NCBI RefSeq assembly: GCF_029906345.1
Contig: NZ_JARYGY010000006.1
Span: 248,001 to 312,000, forward strand
From: Aquimarina mycalae
Lineage (GTDB): Bacteria > Bacteroidota > Bacteroidia > Flavobacteriales > Flavobacteriaceae
Direction of reading: 5' to 3'
DNA length: 64,000 nucleotides
Part shown: positions 51,161 through 60,729 of the stretch, in pieces
How positions within the stretch are numbered: position 1 is the first letter of the stretch
Layout: every line of letters starts with the position of its first letter
Notes under the pieces: generated by a model
The model's database searches: none
What the model was told of the DNA's origin: nothing
What the model saw: only the letters and a program-made list of their open reading frames with translations
Position numbers and translations under genes: made by a program

Positions 51161-51866
51161 ATTCGTGTCTATTTAATCCTATAGATATTTTTTTTCTAAA
51201 CCAATTCGCTACTTTTTCATGATCATAAATTTTGTTTTTATGATGCTCTATAATATTTGGATGAAACTTGGCTGTAGTTTTTGCCGCCCAACCAATACCT
51301 TGTCTTATTTCTTTATCCTTATTGTTTGCTAAAGATAAAAGAAGGTTAAAAAGGATGTCTACATAGTTACTTGCTAATCCTTTTTTTATACTATAATGAA
51401 TTCCAGCGCCAAGAGATCTGATAACCCAGTTGATTGGGTGTTTTGCTAGTGTTTGTATTTCGGGAATTGTTTTATCAGGTTCGGTAAGTAATGAAAAGCC
51501 AAAAACACGTTCCCCAATAATATCGCAGACATACCAAATATCTGCGTCTGCAATATATTCGGTTGCTTTTTGCAAGGATTCATTAAAATGAGTAGTTAAC
51601 CTCTTTTGCAATATAATCCCTAGAATTACATTTCCTCCTTCTGTATGTAAAGATTGAATTTGATCACAAAAGTTAATATGCTCTTCCTCTAAAATACGTT
51701 CATAAAAGACTTCTGCGCAATATTCCAATAATGGAAACCTTACCTTTTGTGTTAAAATCCGATTATAAAATTCATTGATGCAATCAGATAACCCATTAGA
51801 AAAATAAGCATCAAGACAGATGACGAGATGTTCTTTTACCACAGATTTTTTTGTAATTACTTTCAT
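51138..51866 (-). CDS. DNA alkylation repair protein, AlkD-like HEAT repeats
   Basis: The 242-residue protein is all-helical with paired HEAT-like repeats. The segment DIWYVCDIIGERVFGF and the C-terminal EIRQGIGWAAKTTAKFHPNI resemble the AlkD family, which flips out or excises 3-methyladenine and 7-methylguanine bases without a helix-hairpin-helix motif. It has no signal peptide. The next gene (radical SAM) overlaps it by 23 bases and the YdeI-like gene is 45 bases upstream. Catalytic residues cannot be assigned by eye, so activity is uncertain. Confidence 0.72.
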   Translation of the reverse strand: MKVITKKSVVKEHLVICLDAYFSNGLSDCINEFYNRILTQKVRFPLLEYCAEVFYERILEEEHINFCDQIQSLHTEGGNVILGIILQKRLTTHFNESLQKATEYIADADIWYVCDIIGERVFGFSLLTEPDKTIPEIQTLAKHPINWVIRSLGAGIHYSIKKGLASNYVDILFNLLLSLANNKDKEIRQGIGWAAKTTAKFHPNIIEHHKNKIYDHEKVANWFRKKISIGLNRHEYAKRNHS

Positions 51867-51911
51867 GATTTTAGATATGAATTAAATGTAAAATACTTTA
51901 TTAAGTAACAT

Positions 51912-52394
51912 CTATATCTTTTTTATGATTGCTCTGTTATCTTGAATGCCCAGTTTTATATTTTCAGTGATAATTAACGCTTTATCAATTCTGGTTTGAG
52001 GATTTTTAAATCCTAATACATAATAAATCAGACTTCTTTTTTTTCCATCTGTGAAAGATTCAAAAATCTCAGAAGCTTCTGGATCACTTTCTAACACCGC
52101 TTCTAACTCCTCTGGCATTTCTACTCCATATTTAGAAGTGTCCTCAAATAATTGTACCTCAAAAAAATCATTAGGAAAAACTCCTAAAGCTTTTTGATAC
52201 TTTTTACTAAACATTATAGAAAATTGATCCTTTCTTTTTTGTAGAGCCGCATGATAGCGAACGGATGCATCCATATATCTTATTTGAACAACTACTCTTT
52301 TATGGTTTTGGGCAATAAAAGGCATAGCAATTTCTGAAGGTATTAATATGCTATGGATAGTTTGCAACGATGTTTCAAAAATCGAACTTTTCAT
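51912..52394 (-). CDS. YdeI/OmpD-associated-like protein with DUF1905-type domain
   Basis: The 160-residue protein begins IPFIAQ-like strands (SEIAMPFIAQNHKRVVVQIR) of a DUF1905-type beta-barrel and ends in a YdeI-type helical part (LEAVLESDPEASEIFESFTD, GKKRSLIYYVLGFKNPQTRI). It is soluble with no signal. The family is widespread and linked by name to bacteriocin protection or stress, without a known mechanism. It is the first gene of a three-gene minus-strand unit with the AlkD-like and radical SAM genes. Confidence 0.7.
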   Translation of the reverse strand: MKSSIFETSLQTIHSILIPSEIAMPFIAQNHKRVVVQIRYMDASVRYHAALQKRKDQFSIMFSKKYQKALGVFPNDFFEVQLFEDTSKYGVEMPEELEAVLESDPEASEIFESFTDGKKRSLIYYVLGFKNPQTRIDKALIITENIKLGIQDNRAIIKKI

Positions 52395-52793
52395 GAATTC
52401 AAAAATATAGGATTATTTAAAGTTTAAATATTCTTCGATAAGAATAAGTTGTTTAATGTTTTGATTGTTTCGTTAATCAAATTGAACCAAAGTAGCTTTC
52501 AAAAGGTGGTTTTTACAAAAAAAAACGAAAAAAAAACGACAATTATCCCGTAATAGCTAAAAGGTATAATTATTATTTCAATTATAGAAATTGCTAAACA
52601 ATATGATGTTTTTTTTTTCTAAACCCTAGCATTTATGTAGGTTAACTAACGTTTGGTAGTTTGATGGTTTTTAGTTGATAATTTATCAATAAAAATGCAA
52701 AAATATTGAGCTTTAATCACTGATATTAGATTAACGTAATAGATACTTTAGTTTTTGTTAATTTTGGTTAACACAAATTCAAAATATATACAT
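52395..52793. other. Divergent intergenic region before the M36 peptidase
   Basis: No gene is supported in these 399 bases. They hold two A runs (about 52517-52539), a stretch of very high AT and, at 52759-52766, TAATTTTG, an exact TAnnTTTG box 27 bases before the ATG at 52794. The same box lies inside an inverted repeat GTTAA-tttgg-TTAAC. I see no matching TTTG at -33. Confidence 0.5.
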
Positions 52794-55700
52794 ATGAAAA
52801 AAATGTACTCGTTTGTCTTATTAACAATGTTGATAGGTCAAACAATGTTTGCACAAAACATCATGGATGGTATCGTCAAAAACCATCTTAACAGTTCGAC
52901 GGCTAAATCTGGTTTGACGACAGATGATATTCAAGAATGGCAAGTCACAGATGTGGTTCCTTCCTTAAACCCAAATATACAGCATGTATATGTACAGCAG
53001 TATCATAAAGGAATTCCAATTCAATATGCGACTTACAAACTTACAGTAAAGAATAATCAACAAGTAACTTGGCAAATAGATCAATTTGTAAAGGATGTGA
53101 AATCCAAAGTTATTTCAACAAAAGCATCTCTTTCACCAGAAGGTGCTATTATGAATGTAGCTAGAGCTCATAATTTGCAATCTCCGCAATTGATTCAATC
53201 TCAAAGTAAATCAAACGGAGCATTGGTATATGAAAATTCTGGAATTACATTGGAGCCTATCGAGGCAAAACAAGTTTACATCAAAAAAGATGACCAATTG
53301 ATTTTAACCTGGCGGGTAAGTTTATATCAAAAAGATGGTCAACATTGGTGGAATGCTAATGTAGATGCTGCAACAGGAGAAATTCTATATACAGAAGATT
53401 GGGTAATCTCCTGTGATTTCGGTACTCCTGATCATGAATCTCATAATCATGACTCTGTTTTGTTGGATAAAGAAGTAGCAACGGTTCCAGAAGCACCAAC
53501 TGCTGCTTTGGCTCCAGATTCTTATAATGTATATGCAATGCCAATAGAAAGTCCTAGTCATGGAAATCGTTCTATTGTAACTGATCCAGCAAATGCTACT
53601 GCTTCTCCTTTTGGATGGCATGATACTAATGGTAGTGCAGGAGCAGAGTTTACAATTACAAGAGGTAACAACGTATGGGCTCAAGAAGATAGAAACGGAA
53701 ATAATGGTACTGGTTTCGCACCTGATGGTGGAGCTAGCCTTGATTTTAACTTTCCTATTGATCTTAGTCAAGGACCAGTTTCATATGATGATGCAGCTAT
53801 TACAAACCTGTTTTACTGGAACAACATCGTACATGATGTATTTTATCAGTATGGTTTTAATGAAGCTAGTGGTAACTTCCAGGAAAATAACTACGGAAAT
53901 GGTGGTGCAGGAAGTGATTCTGTAAATGCAGATGCACAGGATGGAAGTGGAAGTAATAATGCAAACTTCTCAACACCTGGAGATGGTGGTAATCCAAGAA
54001 TGCAAATGTTTCTTTGGACAAGTCCTAATCCTGACAGAGATGGAGATCTGGATAATGGTATCATTATTCATGAATATGGACATGGTATTTCTATTCGATT
54101 AGTAGGTGGACCATCTTCTAATAACTTAGGAGGTTCTGAGCAAATGGGAGAAGGATGGTCTGATTGGTTCGGATTAATGCTTACCATGAGAGCAGGAGAT
54201 GCTGGTACAGATTCTAGAGGAATTGGTACATATGCATTAAATCAACCAACTACTGGAGATGGAATCCGTCCAACTCCATATTCTATAGATAGATCTATTA
54301 ATAATACAGATTATGCTGATATAGGTGGATTGGCGAGACCACACGGAGTGGGGTATGCGTTTGCTACTATATTATGGGATATGACTTGGGGACTTATCGA
54401 CGCAGAAGGTTTTGATCCTGATTTTTATAATGGAACAGGTGGTAATAACATTGCGATGGCATTGGTTACTGAAGGATTAAAAAATACAGCAAATAACCCT
54501 GGATTTGTATCCGGTAGAGATGGTATCTTACAAGCTGATCAAGATTTATATGGAGGTCAGTATAATTGTATTATCTGGAAAGCATTTGCTGAGCGAGGAG
54601 TTGGTCAGGATGCTAATGAAAATAATAATGGAGGTTCTAATGGACAAACAGACCAGACAGTATCTTTTGTGAATCCTTGTGATACAACACCACCACCACC
54701 AGAAACTTGTACTGGAGATATATCTTCTTTCCCTTATAACGAAAGTTTCGAAGGATCGTTTGGTGATTGGTCACAATCTTCTGGAGATGATATTGACTGG
54801 ACAGTAAATTCTGGAACTACACCTTCTAATAATACTGGACCTAGTAGTGCAGCAGATGGTAATTCTTATATTTATGTAGAAGCATCTGGAGATGGAACAG
54901 GATTCCCTAATAAACGAGCAATTTTAAACTCTGCTTGTTTAGACTTTAGCGGACTTACATCTCCTACAATTGGCTTTCAGTATCATATGTTAGGTAGTGC
55001 TATTAACTCTCTTGATTTAGAAGCAAGAATTAATAACACTGGAGACTGGGTAAGTATCTTTAGCAGAACAGGAGCGCAAGGAAGCGACTGGAATACAGCT
55101 TCAGTGGATCTATCAGCTTATGCAGGAGAAGCAAGTGTACAATTAAGATTAAATGTAGTGACAGGTAGTGGTTCTGAAGGATGGCAAAGTGATATTGCTA
55201 TAGATAATTTAAGTATTACGGATGGAACAACACCACCACCGCCACCACCAGGTTGTACTAACGGTATATCTTCATTCCCATATGCAGAAAGTTATGAAGG
55301 ATCTGTTGGTGCTTGGACACAAGAAGCAAGTGATGATATCGACTGGACAGTAAACTCAGGAGGTACACCTTCGAATAGTACAGGACCAAGCGGTGCAGCA
55401 GATGGTAGCTCATATATTTATGTAGAAGCTTCTGGAAATGGAACAGGATTCCCTAATAAGCAGGCAATTCTAAATTCACCTTGTTTCAATTTTAGTGCAG
55501 TATCATCACCGGCATTAGGTTTCCAATATCATATGTTAGGTAGTGCTATTAACTCTCTTACTGTAGAAGCTCGAGTTGGCGACGCAGGAAGTTGGACAAG
55601 TATCTTTAGCAGATCAGGAGCCCAAGGAAGCAATTGGAATACTGCTGCTGTTGATTTATCTGCTTATGCAGGAGAAGAAAGCGTACAATTAAGATTGAAT

Positions 55701-56537
55701 GTAGTAACTGGTAGCGGTAATAGTGGATGGCAAAGTGATATAGCTATCGATGATTTAGGTATTACTGATGGAACAACACCACCGCCACCACCACCTTGTG
55801 ATGCACTAGATTTTAATAGCTTTACAATCAATGCGTTCTCTAATCAAGATTCTGCTGGAGACTTCTCTATCGGAAGTGGTGGAGCAGCACTAACATTGAC
55901 GAACAATACTTGGAAACATATTGATCTTAACTATACAGTTACTGCGAATACTGTGATAGAATTTGAATTTAGCAGTACTTCTCAAGGAGAAATTCATGCT
56001 GTTGGTTTCGAAAATGACAATACGTTGACTGCTGATAGATATTTCAAAGTTCACGGTACTCAGAATTATGGAGTAACAAACTTTGATAACTATTCGAGTG
56101 GAACAACAACATATGTAATACCTGTAGGTAATTTCTATATAGGAAGTATGGATAGAGTAGTATTCATTAATGATAATGATGCTGGATCAGGAAATAATTC
56201 AACGTTCTCTAATGTTAGGATTTATGAAGGATCTTGTGGATCTACTGTAGCAGCAGTTAATTTCGGACCTACAACTCCAATATTAGGAAATGAAGATGAA
56301 GAAAGTATTTCTAGTTTCTCTATCGCACCAAATCCATTGAAGAGTGGAGGTTTATTACAAATTTCGATGAAAGACTCTAAGAGCACTAATAACGCTTATA
56401 CCATTATGAATATGGTAGGACAGCTTGTTGGACAAGGAACCATAAACGGTAGCAAAACTATCAATGTTGGTAATCTTGAAGTAGGTATGTATTTACTGAA
56501 AGTTCAAGGAGAGACTCAACGATTTATTATTAAATAG
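52794..56537 (+). CDS. M36 (fungalysin) metallopeptidase, T9SS cargo
   Basis: From the ATG at 52794 (MKKMYSFVLLTMLIGQTMFA) the protein has 1247 residues. Order: signal peptide, FTP-like propeptide (about 40-190), M36 catalytic domain with the zinc motif HEYGHGISIRLVGGPSSN at residue 426 and the third ligand in EQMGEGWSDWFGL, two MAM-like domains of about 182 residues (about 638-815 and 820-995, both starting C-x3-ISSFPY), a third beta-domain (1001-1155), and a T9SS type A sorting domain (1171-1247; APNPLKSGGLLQISM ... GMYLLKVQGETQRFIIK). Poly-Pro linkers separate the domains. It would be secreted and digest proteins outside the cell. The longer frame from 52755 hides the signal. Confidence 0.93.
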   Translation: MKKMYSFVLLTMLIGQTMFAQNIMDGIVKNHLNSSTAKSGLTTDDIQEWQVTDVVPSLNPNIQHVYVQQYHKGIPIQYATYKLTVKNNQQVTWQIDQFVKDVKSKVISTKASLSPEGAIMNVARAHNLQSPQLIQSQSKSNGALVYENSGITLEPIEAKQVYIKKDDQLILTWRVSLYQKDGQHWWNANVDAATGEILYTEDWVISCDFGTPDHESHNHDSVLLDKEVATVPEAPTAALAPDSYNVYAMPIESPSHGNRSIVTDPANATASPFGWHDTNGSAGAEFTITRGNNVWAQEDRNGNNGTGFAPDGGASLDFNFPIDLSQGPVSYDDAAITNLFYWNNIVHDVFYQYGFNEASGNFQENNYGNGGAGSDSVNADAQDGSGSNNANFSTPGDGGNPRMQMFLWTSPNPDRDGDLDNGIIIHEYGHGISIRLVGGPSSNNLGGSEQMGEGWSDWFGLMLTMRAGDAGTDSRGIGTYALNQPTTGDGIRPTPYSIDRSINNTDYADIGGLARPHGVGYAFATILWDMTWGLIDAEGFDPDFYNGTGGNNIAMALVTEGLKNTANNPGFVSGRDGILQADQDLYGGQYNCIIWKAFAERGVGQDANENNNGGSNGQTDQTVSFVNPCDTTPPPPETCTGDISSFPYNESFEGSFGDWSQSSGDDIDWTVNSGTTPSNNTGPSSAADGNSYIYVEASGDGTGFPNKRAILNSACLDFSGLTSPTIGFQYHMLGSAINSLDLEARINNTGDWVSIFSRTGAQGSDWNTASVDLSAYAGEASVQLRLNVVTGSGSEGWQSDIAIDNLSITDGTTPPPPPPGCTNGISSFPYAESYEGSVGAWTQEASDDIDWTVNSGGTPSNSTGPSGAADGSSYIYVEASGNGTGFPNKQAILNSPCFNFSAVSSPALGFQYHMLGSAINSLTVEARVGDAGSWTSIFSRSGAQGSNWNTAAVDLSAYAGEESVQLRLNVVTGSGNSGWQSDIAIDDLGITDGTTPPPPPPCDALDFNSFTINAFSNQDSAGDFSIGSGGAALTLTNNTWKHIDLNYTVTANTVIEFEFSSTSQGEIHAVGFENDNTLTADRYFKVHGTQNYGVTNFDNYSSGTTTYVIPVGNFYIGSMDRVVFINDNDAGSGNNSTFSNVRIYEGSCGSTVAAVNFGPTTPILGNEDEESISSFSIAPNPLKSGGLLQISMKDSKSTNNAYTIMNMVGQLVGQGTINGSKTINVGNLEVGMYLLKVQGETQRFIIK

Positions 56538-56554
56538 CTTATATCTAAATTTTG

Positions 56555-57439
56555 TTATGAAGAGGGCTGTCCATTATGGACAGCCTTCTTTTTTTGATAT
56601 TGTCTATATTCTTTATTCATGAGAATAACCAGTAACGGAGTGAATCCATGTGGAAGTCGATATAAAACTTCATATAAATTCTGATGAATGGATTGTAAAG
56701 GGAAATCCCAATAGAAGTTAGCAACTATTCTTGCTAAAGCTGTTAATAACCCCCATATTACAGCATACCATAAGGCATATATTTGAGTTCTGGGAATAAA
56801 AATAAGAACAGCAAGGATAAAATCTAAAATACCAGCTAGGTATAAAAACTGTATCGCAACGGATTCTGAAACTCCAAAGATCTGTATTACCATATCTACA
56901 AATTTTCCTGGAACAGGGTAAAACCCGAAAGCATATAATCCATGAGAGAAAAAAGTAAAAGCTATTAATACTTTCAGGATCAAAACTAATCTTTCATACT
57001 GCAGTTTTTTAGAATAACTGTATAGAAAAATGAATGGTAACCCAAATTGAATGCTATGTTCGAAAAATTGGGCAGTATGATAAAATTTTTCTTTTGTGAG
57101 TAATACAGTAAGTAATACTAAACTACAAGCACCTAAAAATAATGGAACCCGTAACCATTTTAGATTATTTTTATGGATCATTAATGCAGAAAGCCCAGCT
57201 AATAGATACAATATTCCATTTATACGAATTCCATTCTGAATATAGGTGTCAGTGCGGGGACTTGTTGCATATTCTTGCCAAGGAGTATTAAAAACTCCTT
57301 CAATTATAGGTTGTAAAAGAGATTCATCCCAAAAAAAAGATCGATATGGTGCATCCCAGAACAAATGTTGCCAAGCTCTCCCAATAAAAATCAAGAATAC
57401 GGATACCTTTAGCAGGAGATGGATTTTTGAGTTTTGCAT
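56555..57439 (-). CDS. Polytopic membrane protein of unknown function
   Basis: The 294-residue protein starts MQNSKIHLLLKVSVFLIFIG and has seven or eight hydrophobic helices. Segments such as WQHLFWDAPYRSFFWDESLL and HTAQFFEHSIQFGLPFIFLY, and the repeated pattern of Trp/Phe/His in loops, are reminiscent of DoxX-like or DUF417-type membrane proteins, but I cannot place it. It is convergent to the M36 gene with only 17 bases between stops; the M36 terminator lies inside its last codons. Confidence 0.7.
   Translation of the reverse strand: MQNSKIHLLLKVSVFLIFIGRAWQHLFWDAPYRSFFWDESLLQPIIEGVFNTPWQEYATSPRTDTYIQNGIRINGILYLLAGLSALMIHKNNLKWLRVPLFLGACSLVLLTVLLTKEKFYHTAQFFEHSIQFGLPFIFLYSYSKKLQYERLVLILKVLIAFTFFSHGLYAFGFYPVPGKFVDMVIQIFGVSESVAIQFLYLAGILDFILAVLIFIPRTQIYALWYAVIWGLLTALARIVANFYWDFPLQSIHQNLYEVLYRLPHGFTPLLVILMNKEYRQYQKKKAVHNGQPSS
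56565..56595 (+). terminator. Terminator of the M36 gene, inside the end of the convergent gene
   Basis: GGCTGTCC (56565-56572) pairs with GGACAGCC (56578-56585) around the loop ATTAT, followed by TTCTTTTTTT. It lies 27 bases after the M36 stop and falls inside the last 11 codons of the minus-strand membrane protein. Confidence 0.85.
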
Positions 57440-57570
57440 AGCACAAAATAAGAACTCTTGGTGTTAATATTACTTGAATACATCGTTAACTTTAAATTAA
57501 TATTTTATAACTATAAGGTTTATAGGCCTTTAATTGTTACTTTCGTTTCAGCTAACTTAACACACAAATA

Positions 57571-60500
57571 ATGAAAAAACTCTTAATCCTGTTTGTATTC
57601 CTACTAGGAATGCAGACCCAAGCCTCTAATGACAAATACCGACTTTCTTTACGAGGAAATCCTGCAACATCCATAGTAATTGGATGGGATCAAACCTCTG
57701 GTAGTAACCCAATCGTACATTATGGTACAACAGATTACGGAACTAATTATTCTAGTTATCCTGATTCTAAATCACCAGATAGAACAGTTTCGTATAAGGG
57801 TATGAATAATACCTTTGCCCGACTAACAGGGTTACAGCCTAATACTGCATATTACTTTGTGATAAGAGATAATCAAGGTACAAGTGAACGATTCTGGTTT
57901 AAAACAGCGCCAGCCGATAAAAGCAGATTGTCATTTATAGCAGGAGGAGATTCTAGAAATAATAGAACGCCTCGACAAAATGCCAATCGATTGGTAGCAA
58001 AATTAAAACCACATGCAGTTTTATTTGGGGGAGATATGACAGACAGTGATTCGAGCAGTCAATGGCAAACCTGGTTTAATGATTGGCAGCTAACAATAGC
58101 TTCAGATGGACGAATGTTTCCGATTGTTGCTGCACGAGGAAATCATGAGGATAGTAATAATAGTATATACCACCTTTTTGATGTGCCATCATCTAGTGTG
58201 TATTATGCGATAACTTTTGGAGATAATTTAATAAGGACATATACCTTGAATACCGAGATTTCTATTTCAGGAAATCAGACTACTTGGTTGCAAAATGATT
58301 TAAATGCTAATGCTAATGCAACATGGAAAATTGCACAATATCACAAACCTATGCGACCTCATGTTTCTTATAAATCTGAAGGTAATAGTCAGTATAGTAA
58401 CTGGTCTCAATTATTTTATGATAAAGGAGTAAAACTTGTAATAGAATGTGATGCACATACCGTAAAAACTACTTGGCCTGTAAGACCTACTACAGGATCT
58501 GGAAGTGATGAAGGCTTTATTAGAGATGATCAAAACGGAACAGTATACGCTGGAGAAGGATGTTGGGGAGCTCCATTACGATCTAATGATGATAATAAAG
58601 ACTGGACTAGAAACTCAGCAAGATTTAATCAGTTTAAATGGATTTTTGTTGATGAAGATAAAATAGAAACAAGAACAATCAAAGTTGATAATGCATCACA
58701 AGTAGGATCAGTATCTAATAATAACGTATTTCAGATTCCTTCTAATCTTGATATATGGAACCCTTCTAATGGAAGTGTTGTAACAATTAATAAAGGAACA
58801 ACTGTGGATCCTGATCCTGATAACGGAAGTATAGAAGTTGCTATAGCTACAGGAAATGATGATGTAGAAGAAAGGCAGAATGGGGATCTCTATACTAATA
58901 GTAGTGATCTGGAACTGGTATATGACGCTCATAGTAGTGGTGGTTATCAAGTAATAGGGTTGCGTTTTAGATCATTAGCATTACCAAAAAATGTTACCAT
59001 CACTAGTGCATATCTTCAGTTTACTGCTGATGAAAGCAATAGCGCTAACGCAGAACTTGAAATATCTTTACATAACAGTAGTAATTCTCCTGCCTTTAGC
59101 AGTTCAAACAACGTTTCTAGTAGAAATACTTTCGCTAATAAAGTAACCTGGAATCCGCAATCTTGGTCTAGTGGTCAAAATGGAAATGGACAACGTTCTC
59201 CTGATCTGAAAAGTATGGTACAGAGCCTTGTAAATAAAAGTGATTGGGCATCAGGAAACAATGCTAGTTTTGTTATACGTGGAAAAGGAGTAAGTCTTAC
59301 TAGTACCTCTGCTAAAAGAGTAGCTGATTCATATGAAGGAGGCGCGTCAAAAGCACCTAAGCTAATCGTTAATTATGAAACATCTTCTACTAATAATTAT
59401 ACATTATCAATTAATACTACTGGACAAGGGATTGTCGATGGTGCGGGAACCTATCAAGAAGGAGAAACTGCTACGATAAATGCTATTCCATCTAATGGAT
59501 GGGAGTTTAGCGGTTGGAGTGGTGCATTAGCAGGTAGTACAAATCCCACTTCAATCACCATGGATGGAAATAAAGTAATTACAGCAGTATTTACTGAAAT
59601 AACAGGAGGTGGTGATTCTGGTTCGATTGATGTTGCGATAACCGCTGGAAGTGATGATGTAGAAGAAAGACAAAATGGAGACTTATACACTAATAGTAGT
59701 GATTTAGAGTTGGTATATGATAGCCATAGTAATGCAGGTTATCAGGTTATTGGATTACATTTTAGATCATTAGGATTGCCAAAAGATGCTACGATCACTA
59801 GTGCATATCTTCAGTTTACGGCAGATGAAAGCCATAATGCTAATGCAGAACTAGAAATAGCACTGCATAATAGTGGCAATTCTCCAGCCTTTAGTAATTC
59901 AAATAAAGTTTCTAATAGAAATACTTTTTCTAGTAAGGTAACCTGGAATCCACAATCTTGGTCTAGTGGTCAAAACGGAAATGCACAACGCTCTCCTGAT
60001 CTAAAAAATATGATACAAAGCCTTGTGAATAAAGATGATTGGGTATTAGGCAATAATGCCAGTTTTGTTATACGAGGAAAAGGAGTGAGTCTTACTAGTA
60101 CCTCTGCTAAGAGAGTTGCAGATTCATATGAAGGAGGATCTAACAAAGCGGCAAGATTGATTGTTAATTATACTAGTGATGAAAGCAACGTACCTATAGA
60201 TATTTGTTCTGGTATTTCTGCTTGGCAAAGTAATACCAATTATGATGTTGGAGATAAAGTAACCTATTCAGGATATTTATATGAACGTACATCTTCTAAC
60301 TGGATAAATTTAGGCGCCTGTGGAGCACTAAGATCATCAGAAAATGCAGCTCAATTTCCACCAATAGAAGAGATCTCTAAAGATTTTGTATTTAACATAT
60401 ACCCAAATCCATTTAAGGATGAAGTAACGATAACTACTCCATTCCTGAAACATCCTGATGAAAAATATAAGGTAATGATTTACAATCTTGAAGGTAAAAT

Positions 60501-60645
60501 ATTGTATTCTAAAAGTATACAACCCACTTCTAGTGATGGGGCAATATTGATTGCTCCAAAAATTAATAAATCAGGGATTTATTTACTATCTATTTCTGAC
60601 AAAAATGGTAAAACTATCCAAACTACAAGATTGATTAGACACTAA
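57571..60645 (+). CDS. Purple-acid-phosphatase-like metallophosphoesterase with duplicated domains, T9SS cargo
   Basis: The 1024-residue protein has a signal peptide (MKKLLILFVFLLGMQTQAS), a fibronectin-like purple-acid-phosphatase N-domain (about 20-115), a metallophosphoesterase core (FIAGGDSRNNRTP, VLFGGDMTDSDS, AARGNHEDSNN, ECDAHTVKTTWP; about 120-380), a first jelly-roll-like domain (VEERQNGDLYTNSSDLELVY; about 420-610), an InlB-type repeat (TINAIPSNGWEFSGWSGALA; about 615-680), a second copy of the jelly-roll-like domain (about 684-870), a short CBM5/12-like module (SAWQSNTNYDVGDKVTYSGY) and a T9SS type A sorting domain (NIYPNPFKDEVTI to the end). It probably splits phosphate esters outside the cell. 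Confidence 0.87.
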   Translation: MKKLLILFVFLLGMQTQASNDKYRLSLRGNPATSIVIGWDQTSGSNPIVHYGTTDYGTNYSSYPDSKSPDRTVSYKGMNNTFARLTGLQPNTAYYFVIRDNQGTSERFWFKTAPADKSRLSFIAGGDSRNNRTPRQNANRLVAKLKPHAVLFGGDMTDSDSSSQWQTWFNDWQLTIASDGRMFPIVAARGNHEDSNNSIYHLFDVPSSSVYYAITFGDNLIRTYTLNTEISISGNQTTWLQNDLNANANATWKIAQYHKPMRPHVSYKSEGNSQYSNWSQLFYDKGVKLVIECDAHTVKTTWPVRPTTGSGSDEGFIRDDQNGTVYAGEGCWGAPLRSNDDNKDWTRNSARFNQFKWIFVDEDKIETRTIKVDNASQVGSVSNNNVFQIPSNLDIWNPSNGSVVTINKGTTVDPDPDNGSIEVAIATGNDDVEERQNGDLYTNSSDLELVYDAHSSGGYQVIGLRFRSLALPKNVTITSAYLQFTADESNSANAELEISLHNSSNSPAFSSSNNVSSRNTFANKVTWNPQSWSSGQNGNGQRSPDLKSMVQSLVNKSDWASGNNASFVIRGKGVSLTSTSAKRVADSYEGGASKAPKLIVNYETSSTNNYTLSINTTGQGIVDGAGTYQEGETATINAIPSNGWEFSGWSGALAGSTNPTSITMDGNKVITAVFTEITGGGDSGSIDVAITAGSDDVEERQNGDLYTNSSDLELVYDSHSNAGYQVIGLHFRSLGLPKDATITSAYLQFTADESHNANAELEIALHNSGNSPAFSNSNKVSNRNTFSSKVTWNPQSWSSGQNGNAQRSPDLKNMIQSLVNKDDWVLGNNASFVIRGKGVSLTSTSAKRVADSYEGGSNKAARLIVNYTSDESNVPIDICSGISAWQSNTNYDVGDKVTYSGYLYERTSSNWINLGACGALRSSENAAQFPPIEEISKDFVFNIYPNPFKDEVTITTPFLKHPDEKYKVMIYNLEGKILYSKSIQPTSSDGAILIAPKINKSGIYLLSISDKNGKTIQTTRLIRH

Positions 60646-60679
60646 GGAATTTTAAAGTATTTTATACTTTCATAATGAT

Positions 60680-60718
60680 AAAAGGGAAGTGCAAGTCTTA
60701 TAAGCTGCTTCCCTTTTT
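60680..60718. terminator. Bidirectional terminator
   Basis: AAAAGGGAAG (60680-60689) pairs with CTTCCCTTTT (60708-60717) around an 18-base loop that holds a second small stem, then TTT. It lies between the convergent phosphoesterase and hydrolase/OsmC genes. Confidence 0.75.
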
Positions 60719-60729
60719 GATATCTTGTA

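Noticed and set aside
52516-52540. A runs before the M36 gene as an origin or slippery regulatory site.
   Set aside because: Simple AT-rich intergenic sequence; no DnaA boxes or other support.
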